A stretch of 15,781 nt of DNA from Furcasterigmium furcatum (GCA_001599815.1 BCIA01000005.1:150301-166081); one strand, 5' to 3'; shown: positions 1 to 8,983, counted from the stretch's first letter. Program-made: numbers and translations. The notes: generated by a model from the letters alone, not told the origin.

Positions 1-158
1 ATGGACTATCCTGGGACATGGACTGTCCTGGGATATGGACTATCCTGGGACATGGACTGTCCTGGGATATGGACTGTCCTGGGACATGGATTGTCCTGGG
101 ATATGGACTATCCTGGGACATGGACTATCCTGGGACATGGACTATCCTGGGACATGGA
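1..158. repeat. 17-bp minisatellite, about nine copies, open at left edge
   Basis: Nine head-to-tail copies of a 17-bp unit (consensus ATGGACTRTCCTGGGAY) fill positions 1-153, followed by a partial unit to about 158. The array starts at the first base, so its true length is unknown. Copies differ only at unit positions 6, 8 and 17, always by transitions. The first four copies alternate between two variants, which suggests a 34-bp higher-order unit. Because 17 is not a multiple of three, the array reads open in more than one frame and makes a spurious 99-aa frame with a 17-aa periodicity. I do not regard it as coding. Confidence 0.95.
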
Positions 159-472
159 GACGCTCAGGGGTGTCACGGTGCTAACGCGTGATGCTGAGTG
201 TATCGCCCCTAAATCGCGAAGGGCAAATTTCTGCTCCTCGCGTTATGTGTACGTAGTACATTATGCGTTCGAACGGGTCTGGTTACCATTCTATGTGTAA
301 AGGCAAAATACTTGTGGCCAACATCTGCGACCACTGTGTGCTCTATTCTAGAAGGCCACCTTGTATCCTCGACTCGACCACAGATTCACAAGAGAAACGA
401 CGCCCTTGACCTGACTTGAACACCAAGTGCGTTGTAGTAGCGGATGCTGCTTCCAGTTAGACGAACGCTTGG
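159..472. other. Gene-free stretch between minisatellite and pseudokinase gene
   Basis: I see no coding frame with a domain, no RNA gene and no repeat here. The open frame that enters from the minisatellite stops at about 300 without any recognisable protein feature. The right part should hold the 3' untranslated region of the pseudokinase gene, which ends on the minus strand at 473. Confidence 0.6.
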
Positions 473-1471
473 TCACTGTGGGATGAATCGTTGTACGTTT
501 CGAAATTTACTTATCTTCGTCTCATATGTTGTCATCGACAGGAAGTCAAGAGCGTCCGAACCATCTGGCCAACGGCTCAGGTCATCTACACCCACTACGT
601 CGTCTTCTTTGGCGTAACCCTGCATGAGCTCCATTATGATACGGCTTAAAGCCTTAATGTCGCAACCGGCCTTCGAAGATTTCTGCGAGTGTTCATACCC
701 CCCTGAAGCTTCAATCAGCTCTGTTGAAATGAGGAGAGAGGGGACTGCCGTACAAAGCTTTACACTTCCCGATGCGTCGACCAGGATATTTGAAGCTGTG
801 AGCTGGCCGTGCTCCATATCGTTCTTCTCCAAATAGGAAAGTCCCTCCAGGATCTACACAAACTGTCAAATTGTGTCCTATCAGATAGGATGGGGACTTT
901 CCTGTCCGACTATTGACGCAAGTACAAGCTCGTCGATGAGGGGGTTGCCCGCCAGCTCTGCGAGAGATACCGGCATAAACTCGAATGCCACCTTGAACTC
1001 TCCATCAGATGAGAAGATTTCATGGAAGCTCAGGAAACGGGGGTGCTGAAGTCTTTGTATGCGCTTTATCTGCTCCTCGACATTTGACCCCGTCAGCGTT
1101 TGTATCAGGACAAGATGTGGCTCGTCCGAGTCAGTGGAGATGTATTGCGCCACGGGGAATAAATCGCTGCAGCAAAATTGAATTTCGTAAAGCGTTCGAT
1201 ACTTCCTATGCAGCGGTACGGTGCTTATTGGCATTTGCTGATAGACTTCATCGATTTCCGGTAACAACTTGAGTGGTGCCTCGACGGCGGAGACGGTCGA
1301 ACCCTGTGCAACCCCACGAAACACGGGCGCATCCTTTTCGTGAGATTTATCTTTGGAGCGAAGTTTCTCCATCTTAGTCGTTTCTGGGCTGATCGGTACG
1401 TCCACGGAGTCTACGAGTCCGCGGTGACAGCCGGGAAACCAAGTGCGGCGGTTGTCCGAGTCTGATGCCAT
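473..1471 (-). CDS. Kinase-fold (pseudokinase-like) protein, two exons, defective intron donor
   Basis: The coding region reads from the ATG at 1471-1469 to the TGA at 475-473. Exon 1 (1471..902) and exon 2 (853..473) are in the same phase and would give about 316 aa. The join reads VGQ|ILEGLSYLEKNDMEHG, an alpha-E helix leading into the catalytic loop of a protein-kinase fold. The catalytic loop is HGQLTASNILV where active kinases have HRDLKxxN, so the Asp is Gln and the Lys is Thr; the Asn is kept. The usual beta-3 Lys appears to be Gln in HLVLIQTL, and no DFG follows NILV (it reads VKLCTA). These changes point to a catalytically dead pseudokinase, possibly a scaffold or regulator. The 48-nt intron starts with GA rather than GT, so the gene may be broken; unspliced, the frame stops at about 881. 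It is divergent to the DUF3723 gene across 161 bp. Kinase-like genes are known to be expanded on accessory chromosomes of Fusarium oxysporum. Family identity rests on motif reading only. Confidence 0.68.
854..901 (-). other. 48-nt intron with non-canonical GA donor
   Basis: On the minus strand the exon ends in CAG (904-902), followed by GAAAGTCC. A fungal consensus donor would read GTAAGT, so one base (position 900) differs. The 3' end TGTGTAG at 860-854 is a normal acceptor. Removing exactly these 48 nt restores a continuous kinase-fold protein in phase 0. Keeping them introduces a TGA after four codons beyond CAG GAA. The nearest GT (897-896) would give a 44-nt intron and a frameshift. Confidence 0.75.
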
Positions 1472-1632
1472 TGAGATGTCTGATTTTAGCCGTCTTCTTT
1501 GGGAACTTTTGGGTCATCTAGAGTCAGGATAAACCATTAACGCACGGTATATAAGTGCCAGTTTGATTAAACTTCCCACTTCTGTAGGATGATTGGCAGA
1601 GCCTTGATTTAGGCCGCGTTCAGGGTGTTGCT
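1472..1632. promoter_or_regulatory. Divergent intergenic promoter between pseudokinase and DUF3723 genes
   Basis: Only 161 bp separate the two divergent ATG codons. A good TATA box, TATATAAG, lies at 1548-1555 on the plus strand, about 78 bp upstream of the proposed DUF3723 start at 1633. I see no equally clear TATA element for the minus-strand gene. The short spacing means the two genes probably share control elements and may be co-expressed. Confidence 0.55.
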
Positions 1633-4600
1633 ATGTCACAAGAGGCCAGAATCCCGTCCCAGCGTCGAAAGCTAAAATTGGCCCCTTTCTGTACTGTACC
1701 AGTTGCTCGACATTTCATACATGAGAGCCAGCAGCACATTCTCAGCGTTGCGGCTTCCGTTATATACGTATTTAGACATTTCCAACCCCTCCTCTTCGCC
1801 GTGCGCTCAGGCTGACTCTAACACGACACACTACATGGACCGCACAAGTTTCAAGTACGTGTCCGGGCGCATTGAGGCGGAGAAATCCCTGAGACACCTT
1901 GGGACTGTAAGCGTCCGCCTCGATGCCATGACATTTCCGCATTCAAGGGAATTAAACCCAGAGAATGTTGAGCGACTGAAGCGGCTGTTCCGGATCGAAA
2001 GGGGGTGCAGATGTGATGAACTTGCAAACCGAATACCTGCAATTATCGATGAGAGCCAACTTTTTCAACATCTTGCCTCTTCGGGGTTGTACACAAATGA
2101 CATCTTGTCCGATACTCCAGAAAAGCCTCCTAAGCTAGAACTCCCCTCTGGGTCTTATCTTGAGTGTCTGAGGGGAAGGCACAGAGTAGAGGCTGCTCGG
2201 CAAGCAGGCCAGCATCCGGATAAGCGATGGACTGTTGACTTGTACCCATCAGGTATGTTTCTCCATTACCCAACGCTCGCCAAGTGCTAACGACCGCCGG
2301 CAAAGATATCAGCCCGGAGTTAAAATGTGCATTGATCGATGAATATACAAACGAGACGAAGGCAGACGACGGCGAGTTTTATTATAAGATACGAGAGTTC
2401 CAAGGACGTTTCGGGACAAAAAACCTATACTTCGAGATGCGTTGGTGGGCTCGTCTAGCATCCTCGGCCAAGTCAAGCAACAAGAAAGAACGGCTCCAGC
2501 AACTGTACAACCATCCAAAATTCGCGCCTGCTTTTGATTCGTTCCGACACATTCCAGCATTGTATGGCGGACTACGGCTTAGCGCCATAAACAAGATGAT
2601 ATCCATGAAATGCCATGACGTGAGTTCAACTCTATTTCAAAGGTACACAAGGCTTCGCTAAGAGAGACAGTTACTTCTCCATAGCCTTGAAAACATGAAA
2701 AACTTTTATTATCGTGTCTTCGAAAAAGACGAAAATGCTATGCAGAAACTTTCAAGACAAGACGTAGACGCCATACAGCTCAGCGCCCCAGGTGCGTCTG
2801 AGGAAGATTCCCAAAATCTTTATCGTCGTATCAAGGCCGGGGAATTGCTGAAGGACTTTAATGATCAGGAGCGGGAGAAGATTTGGGCCAACCTTTGCGC
2901 AGCTACGAAAGATTGCTTGGTCCCGTCTCTTTTCGGTTTTTTTGAAAACCTGAAATACCTCCAGGGACCGTCGGATTGCATGAAGCGACTAGTACACCCA
3001 GGGCGCGGTGAGACGATACACTCGGCGCTGGAAGATGTGTTTTCTGAGTCAATTCTTCCAGGTCGTGGATGTCCAGTTCAGATATCCGACACAACCTTCA
3101 AGCTCGCTCACACCAAGGCTTCAGATCAGTTTGACATCATGTATCGGCAACTCTGGCTCATTGCCTTGAGGGAATATCGGGATATGCCAAAGCAAAAGAA
3201 GAAAAACCTGGCATGCGTCAGAGAAGGCGAGGACGATTCGATGGTATTGTTTAGATTTGCCTCCGCGGCGGAGAGGTTTGGCTTTCGTACGGAGCAAACC
3301 CAGGCATTGAAACAAGGTGACCCGGACCGGGAAACGACCCGTCGATTTCTGCAAACAATCAGGAAGCCGGAGCGGTACAGATTTGAAAGCCTCGAAAACA
3401 GTATGTCGCAAGTGCTTCATGTCGTTCACAAAGCAGAGCCTCTACCTCAAAGCGGTGTTACTGAGGTAGACGTGGACGACCAAGCAAGACCACCTAAGCG
3501 GTGCGGCGTGCCAAATGACCTTGACCAGCGTCGAGATAAATCATCTATGTTTTTACATATACTTCACGGACCTGTCGCACCCCAAAATAGGTCGCTGACA
3601 TCTTTCTTCATTCAGCGATCATTCTACTTTTGTTTTTTTGGGAAATGGATTGATATCGACCTAAACGACCTCCAGGAACTTCCGGACAACCCAAGCCCCA
3701 ATCTCCCTCTCGGACAGCGCAAACAACCACCTAGAGGCCCATCCACAGATTCTACTGGCCTTCAGGCACTTCAAGAGCCGATGTTAGTGTCGCAAGATCT
3801 CGGTGTCTTGTTACCCGATGAAGAACGTTGTCAGAAAGCAGCAGAGGAGGCACGAGACCTAGAAAGTCGTCTTATTAGTCTAAGAAACGAATCAGAAGAG
3901 AAAGAAGCCTTGCTGGCTCAGATGCAGGCCCGAGAGAAAGAGCTCCAGGAGAAGAATAGAAATTTAGAGCAGCTCCAACACGGCCGAGAGGAGCTGACAC
4001 GGATCGACAAACTTGTTATAGACAGGCGCAAGGTCGCCAAGGCAGATGCAGAAATCCTGCAACGAAACATCTCCGAGCTTACGGAAAAAGAGGCAAGTCT
4101 GAAAAACAGACTACACGAACTTGATAAGAGGGAGCGCAATGCGATTCTTTCTCTGGAAAAGGTCAGAAAGGAGGAGGAGAAACATCAGGCAAAACTTAGA
4201 GATCTGGAGGCCAACATTGGTTCCTTGAGAACTCAAGAACAGGACCTCAAATCACGAAGTGGGGAACTGATAGACAGAGATAGACAGCCTCCTTCGACAT
4301 CCAATCATGAAGATGCGCAAGAACGGTCTGAGAAGGTGGAGGTAACGTTCAAACGACAGCAAATGGGCTGGATCCCGGCACATGTGGTTTCCGTTGACCC
4401 AGCGGAACCGTCTGAGATCCAGCGGATGACTGCAAAGTATATGAGGAAGGGAATTCTTCTCTTCGATGGACATCAAAAGGCGCTGACTCCTCAAAACTGC
4501 TTTGAGAGAATCAGTCAGGACAAATCCTATACTGTTTATCTACGTCTCAAGAGCGACGAAATGATTGCTGTTCCGGATCTCCGGCCGCAGCAAGTGAGCG

Positions 4601-4692
4601 CAAAACGGCGCCGATCAAACGGATTGCAAGAGGTAGGACGGTCGGTTATAGATCATAGAAATTCATCGAGCACGGAACAGAGACCAGCATAG
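1633..4692 (+). CDS. DUF3723-family protein, four exons, ParB-like N-terminal motifs and long coiled coil
   Basis: Proposed exons: 1633..1767, 1811..2252, 2306..2619 and 2671..4692, giving about 970 aa, the usual size for the family. Introns 2 (53 nt, GTATGT, branch GCTAAC) and 3 (51 nt, GTGAGT, acceptor CAG) are secure and phase-consistent. Intron 1 (1768..1810, 43 nt, GTATTT to CAG) is less certain; ATGs at 1721 or 1835 in the second-exon frame are alternative starts. Recognisable family segments are MDRTSFKYVSGRIEAE (from about residue 54), FPHSRELNPENVERL (about 87-101), CLRGRHRVEAAR (about 164-175) and DISPELKCALIDEY. LTSFFIQRSFYFCFFG sits at about 606-621. A Glu/Lys-rich coiled coil spans about 680-830, and a C-terminal conserved segment lies near 858-930. 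Its molecular function is unknown; the GRHR signature resembles the ParB/sulfiredoxin fold. DUF3723 genes are recurrent cargo of fungal Starship elements and of accessory regions. I see no stop or frameshift, so this copy looks functional. Its stop lies only 24 bp from the stop of the convergent gene at 4717. Confidence 0.85.
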
Positions 4693-4716
4693 GCCCAACT
4701 GACTACCTAGCTGTGT

Positions 4717-5386
4717 TCAAGGCTTTCGAGGTTGCGTCTGGGGCGGTGTATATATCGCTCGGCCGAGCATAACGTTATGCCCCCTTGTGGTTCCTAGCGT
4801 TGGCTTCTTGCTTCGTTTTCGTTTGGTTCCTTGGCGACGAATAAGCCATTGGATTTTATCCAATCTCTGCGAGATGTTGACGAGGTCGCGTGTGGAAGCT
4901 GGGCAATTCTCGTCATCATTACCGTCATCGATAGTAGTCGACATAGACGGAGGTGCTGCGGTCTCATCAAGAGATTCTTCATGGGCAGAAAAGTGACAAA
5001 GTTCGTGGTGACCATTAAAATATTGGTTCAAAATCTCGGTATTTAGCATAATCCTCAGTTTCCCCGGCACATGAGGCGATTCTTCAGGGGCTCAAAGGGG
5101 GAGCTCTTACTGCTGGAGCGGCATCGTAAAGAGTGAATTCGTCACTGCCCGCGCTGGTGACGAAGTTCAGCTCACCTCCGACCGTGTCCCCAATAATTCC
5201 TTCAACGGTAGAGGCACTGGCAGCGTCATCTGCTTTGGTGGGTTCTTGGACCATGCTGTCGGTTGAAGTATCTTCGGGGTCGCTTTCATGAACGATTTCC
5301 GTTTCGCTGTCGTTAATAACAATGGCAATAGCTTCATCTTTGGCCAGAACAGAGGTGCTTTGGGCAGGTAGTTGAAGAGTTGCCAT
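4717..5386 (-). CDS. Small putative nuclear protein, paralogue A (SIM-like motif plus C-terminal NLS)
   Basis: Two exons: 5386..5111 (92 aa) and 5034..4717 (105 aa plus stop), total 197 aa. The 76-nt intron (5110..5035) has the donor GTAAGA, a branch-like TGCTAAAT and the acceptor GAG in phase 0. The same donor and phase occur in the paralogue at 5599-6498, which supports the model. Near the N-terminus, AIAIVINDSETE (residues 20-30) looks like a SUMO-interacting motif: a hydrophobic strand followed by acid and serine. An acidic low-complexity stretch follows. The C-terminal half has a short amphipathic helix (RLDKIQWLIRRQG) followed by the basic cluster KRKRSKK (163-169), a plausible nuclear localisation signal. 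I do not recognise a named family. The gene is convergent with the DUF3723 gene, with 24 bp between the stops, so their 3' untranslated regions must overlap. Confidence 0.65.
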
Positions 5387-5598
5387 AGTATGAATAGTGT
5401 GTGACGAGCGTTTTGGTCTTGGAAGTAGGTGCCTTGATGCTTGTCACAGGTTGGTCGATACTAGACCCCCAGGGCGTGTGACTTGAGCACTGCATCACAA
5501 TCACCGCTCGTCTCGTTGCATAGTAGAAAAGATGCAAGTGGGCAACGATTATTCTCATACCAGACAAGACCAACATCCCCTGTCCCGCATGCTCTGAG

Positions 5599-6498
5599 CT
5601 AATCGTAGGTCAAAGTTACATTCAACCGACCTCTTCTGTTTTGCCTCCGGTTGAACCCTTTGAGATGAAGTCGTACGCTCATATTACCCGGAGATTGAAC
5701 AATAATAGGCTTTGGATTTCCTCGCCTCCTTGGCGGAAATATTGGCTTCTCGAATCGTTTTCGTTTGGCACCCTGGCGAAGAATATGTTCGACTCGACTA
5801 AGTCTGCGCGAGTTGTTTTTGATCTGGCGACCGTTGGCAATGTCGATGTGCGCTGAGGGAGATGGGCAGTCTGCCGAGCCAATTTTGGGATCATGATCTT
5901 CATCGGCCATAGCCGTGACTGAAGGAGACACGGCGCCCTGCTTCGAGGTTTGGGCAGAAAACTGCCATAGTTCTCCGGGATCGCGGAAAGATCGGCTCAA
6001 ATCCTTAGGAGATATGGGCAGAGTGCTGAGCTGTTCCACGGCACGATTGTCAGTTCCTTCGGACCACTAGGCAGCTCTGTAGAGACTGGTTGAAAGAACT
6101 CTTACTATTTGGGCGGCATCGAGTATGTTGAGCTTGCCGCTGGCTGCGCCGTTGAGCTCACCTCCCACCGGATCCGCGATGTCTCCTTCAACCGAGGAAC
6201 AATCGTCTGACAGATTTGTGCCCTGTTGAGTGGAAGAAGGGGCGGCATTCCCTCCAGTTGCAACATTATGGTGCCCATTGGCTATTTCCTCGAAGGCATT
6301 GCTTTCAAGGCCACGATCCTGGACTGTGGGGTCAACCGAAGCAACTTCAGATTCGTGTTCAGAGTCGCTCTCGGCATTGATTTCAAGGCCACGATCCTGG
6401 ACCATGGGGTCAACCGAGGCATATTCAAAGTCGTGTTCTGAGTCGCTCTCGGCATCGCTGTCGTCAATGACAACAATGATTTGGCCGTCGTGAGACAT
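5599..6498 (-). CDS. Small putative nuclear protein, paralogue B (SIM-like motif plus C-terminal NLS)
   Basis: Two exons: 6498..6106 (131 aa) and 6030..5599 (143 aa plus stop), total 274 aa. The 75-nt intron (6105..6031) has donor GTAAGA, an internal CTGAC and acceptor CAG, in phase 0 exactly like paralogue A. Shared landmarks with A include VEGDIADPVGGELN (A: VEGIIGDTVGGELN), LDAAQ at the exon end (A: YDAAPA), GELWQFSAQ (A: HELCHFSAH) and RQGAKRKR (A: RQGTKRKR). The N-terminus IIVVIDDSDAESDSE (7-21) is a strong match to an acidic, phospho-regulated type of SUMO-interacting motif. Basic clusters at 220-223 and 231-233 suggest nuclear import. Residues 16-67 are a tandem duplication of 26 aa absent from A. 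B also has a longer Arg-rich C-terminus. The ATG at 6498 was chosen because the SIM-like strand follows it directly and a TATA box lies upstream. Function is not recognised. Confidence 0.65.
6298..6453 (-). repeat. 78-bp tandem duplication inside paralogue B exon 1
   Basis: Two 78-bp units encode residues 16-41 and 42-67. Both share AESDSEH, then ASVDP, then VQDRGLE. The spacing is exactly 78 bp between identical landmarks (GGCC at 6309 and 6387). The duplication keeps the frame and lengthens the acidic, serine-rich stretch next to the SIM-like motif. Confidence 0.9.
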
Positions 6499-6634
6499 GA
6501 TCAGAGGGATCTGGGGGTCGTTGCCAAAGAGCTGATATGACGAGAAAGGTAATGAGCAGAGAATGACTGGAGGCGGAGAATTGTGGAGGAAAGTGATAGG
6601 AGAGAATAAAGGAGAGATGTCCCGAGAGGCCAGC

Positions 6635-6645
6635 AATTATATAGA
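6635..6645 (-). promoter_or_regulatory. TATA box upstream of paralogue B
   Basis: The minus strand reads CTATATAATTG at 6645-6635, about 140 bp upstream of the ATG at 6498. This placement would give a 5' untranslated region of roughly 80-110 nt, which is normal for a filamentous ascomycete. No similarly clear element is seen upstream of paralogue A. Confidence 0.45.
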
Positions 6646-6649
6646 GAAG

Positions 6650-7094
6650 ACTGCTCGTAGTATTGGTGTGTTGTGGCACGGAGGTAGCACACCTAGCTCC
6701 AAGACATTGACCTCCGCCCCCCATTCCTCCGAGATGGCCCTGCAGGTCTCACACAATCAGGCTGGTCCGGGCCACCACCTCCGTCCTGCCTCCTGTGAGT
6801 CCTTCCAGGATGGGCCTCCACAACCCTGTCAGGGGCAAAGTCGGCTTCTTGACCCACACCATCCTGCTCCGAAGCGCCAACCTGCTCTCCAACGTCTCAC
6901 GCTCCTGCCTGTATGGACAATCAAAATCTCTTAGTTGGCGGCGATGCGTGCCTGTCAGCAGAGTTCTGGCACAAGACAGCGACAATCCCGAGTTACCGAC
7001 TGGATGTACGTTCAGGCACTAGGGCAATTTCGGATGAGGGAAGAGCAGCATCTCCTGAACAGCCCACCCGTACACGTACATACCGGCGGCCTCC
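6650..7094. other. Non-coding or decayed stretch
   Basis: Several short frames overlap here on both strands but none carries a recognisable motif or supports a gene model. The plus-strand phrase GFLTHTILLRSANLLS (about 6842-6890) looks vaguely like a membrane helix. It could be older debris of the membrane-protein family seen downstream, but I cannot align it convincingly. Confidence 0.4.
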
Positions 7095-7500
7095 TTGGTC
7101 ACTGATTTTGGACTACTCCTGCGAGGTGACGAGGCCTGTCACGGGGCTTGCCAGGTCTGCCTTATCGGCGCCAGGGGTTCCTTGATGCACCCTCCCGGAG
7201 AAGCACATGTGCACGGAATTCACACCCATGGCGTGGGAGCCAGGGGCGTGGCCCTCTGCTCCGTCCTTACAGGAAGCGTCTTTCTTCCTCCTAAGCGCGT
7301 TATTAGGGGTGAACTTAGCGGCAGTCTGGCTATGCTTTTACACCATCCATGCCAAAGGCCCAACAAATTAGGGTCAAACTACGGAGCGTGAAGTTCTACT
7401 ACGCTTTCCTTATGACTACTCTGGTGCGCACGATCCTTTCTCTCTCCGCGGGGCTCGCCTTTGCAGTCCTTACCTAGACCGAGGCCGAGCTAATACTTAC
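7095..7500 (+). pseudogene. Decayed copy 1 of an unrecognised membrane protein
   Basis: Three segments in different frames match copy 2 downstream. The first is ACQVCLIG...MHPPGE (frame 3, near 7148-7200), which matches TCQVCLVS...MHHPSSGE of copy 2. The second is ASFFLLSALLGVNLAAVW...AKGP (frame 1, 7276-7362), which ends in a TAG at 7369. The third is SVKFYYAFLMTTLVRTILSL... (frame 2, 7385-7474), which ends in a TAG at 7475. The third segment aligns without gaps to residues beginning SEKYHRAFL in copy 2, with 15 of 30 positions identical by my count. Two frame changes and two stops make it a pseudogene. Similarity fades after about 7510, so the 3' part of the gene is missing. The encoded family is not recognised. 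Confidence 0.55.
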
Positions 7501-7779
7501 AGTCGTGTCGGGATCGAGATGTCATGCATAGAGAAGGCAGAGACGACGTGAAGAAGCAGACTAGTGCCACCCGCGCAGGGACTGAGAGGGCATGCTGCCC
7601 CCATCTCACTCGGTACGCAGGGCCACGATCCTCCCTGCCGCCATGCCTAACTATCTCGGCCTTTTCTGACTCCGGGCTGAACCTGGTGTGTGTGGAGCAA
7701 CACGCACCGCCTAGGAGAGAGCGTCACTACTCGTGGAACCCCGTCATGGAGTTGGTGCAGCCGCATATGCATCGGGTCG

Positions 7780-8983
7780 TTCACCCCTATTCGGCGGCGG
7801 CCTCCTGCTGCAACCCCTGAATACATGTCAAGTCTGCCTCGTCAGCGCCGTCACGGGCCCAGTCATGCACCATCCTTCCAGCGGTGAAAGCCACACCCTT
7901 AGACGCGGAAGTGACGGATCCAGGTGTGGCCCTCTCGCCGGTCCCCAGCAAGGCCCCAAGGCACCACGTACTAATCTCTATTTAAAGGAAGCGCTGCAGC
8001 AAATGTTGGCAGTCATAGCACTTGAAACCCACATCCTTTTCTTTCCTTCCCGATGGCGCAAGCAGACCGCTCTCTCGCAATTCTACGCGCATCCTTGGGG
8101 ATGACCATGGCGGCCGCCACTCTACGTTTCTGTCTCATTTGCACCATCCTTGCAAAAGGCCCTCGGGCCGAGCGTTTCACGCAACCTCCACTGAGCGAGA
8201 AATATCATCGCGCCTTTCTGACGATTGCTCTGGCACACGCAGTCCTTTCGTTTTCTCTGGGGCTCGTGTTTGAAGTTTTAACCCACGTCGCAGGCGAGGC
8301 GACATACGCGATGGCGTCAGGACTGGTCGTGCTGTTCAGCATCATTGGACAAGTGAGGCCCTTTGAAATCCGAGAGGCATCTGCTTCGCTAACGGCAGCA
8401 GTGCTGGTGGCTGGGCGGTATGTGGCACCCAGGTCAGCGAGCATTTCATCCTTCTATCCTGGGATGCATTTTGGTGCTGTGCGGGTCTGCCGTTCTTCCG
8501 ACTATCGTCTTGCAGGGCAAGCAGTTGGCTGCTACGAGTATTACGTTGTGTCTTGGGGCCGGCATGTTTCGCATCTTTGTCCCCGTCCTGTGGGCAATCT
8601 TCATCCGTCAGGCCACGGGGTCCGAGGTGAGGCAAAGTGGCAAAACACCCCGCATTCGCAGTTTGCTGGGCCATCTCTGTATCCAGGTCATGGCATGTGT
8701 TGGAATTGTCCTGACTTGTGCGTTGATTTGGATCAACGCCGATACCAGGAGGCTCATGCATACCCTTTCTGCTGTACGTCATCCCTGGGCGAGGCGAGGC
8801 GAATCCTCTCTAACGATGCAGTCTATTACGGCTGCATATAGCGCTCAAGACGGTTGCACAGATACGTGGATGTGGACCACCCGCATCGGAGGGGCGATAC
8901 GGAGGTGGTGGAAGAGTGTGGCCATGTCTTCGGACGGATCGGAGCTGCTTTCTCGTCGTGCCGGGCGGGTAGATGCAGAATAA
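7780..8983 (+). pseudogene. Copy 2 of the same membrane protein, frameshifted
   Basis: The conserved segment TCQVCLVSAVTGPVMHHPS lies near 7829-7885. A membrane region begins with the ATG at 8053 or 8101 in frame 1. It includes LRFCLICTILAKGP, then FLTIALAHAVLSFSLGLVF and ASGLVVLFSIIGQVRP. Around 8410-8425 the hydrophobic reading passes to frame 2 and continues with HPSILGCILVLCGSAVLP. It then reads TLCLGAGMFRIFVPVLWAIF and CVGIVLTCALIWI, stopping at 8981-8983. About six membrane segments are visible overall. No intron of workable length can bridge frames 1 and 2 (the only nearby GT...AG is about 15 nt). I read this as a one-base frameshift in a decaying gene or a sequencing error. The ATG-less link between the CQVCL segment and 8053 is also broken. 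Confidence 0.5.

Noticed and set aside
1..158. CRISPR-like array
   Set aside because: The 17-bp units are directly abutting with no spacers, and the context is eukaryotic.
245..285. tRNA B-box-like word GTTCGAAC
   Set aside because: It does not fit GGTTCGANTCC well, and no A-box or cloverleaf could be assembled around it.
1..300. 99-aa open frame with 17-aa repeat at the left edge
   Set aside because: It is produced by a 17-bp minisatellite that lacks stops, and the part beyond the repeats has no protein features.
5334..5576. 80-aa minus-strand frame between the two paralogues
   Set aside because: It overlaps the 5' end of paralogue A in another frame and shows no protein-like features; the stretch is better read as promoter.
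8416..8440. GTATGT...CAG intron explaining the frame change in membrane copy 2
   Set aside because: The interval is only about 15 nt, far below any functional spliceosomal intron, so a frameshift is the simpler reading.
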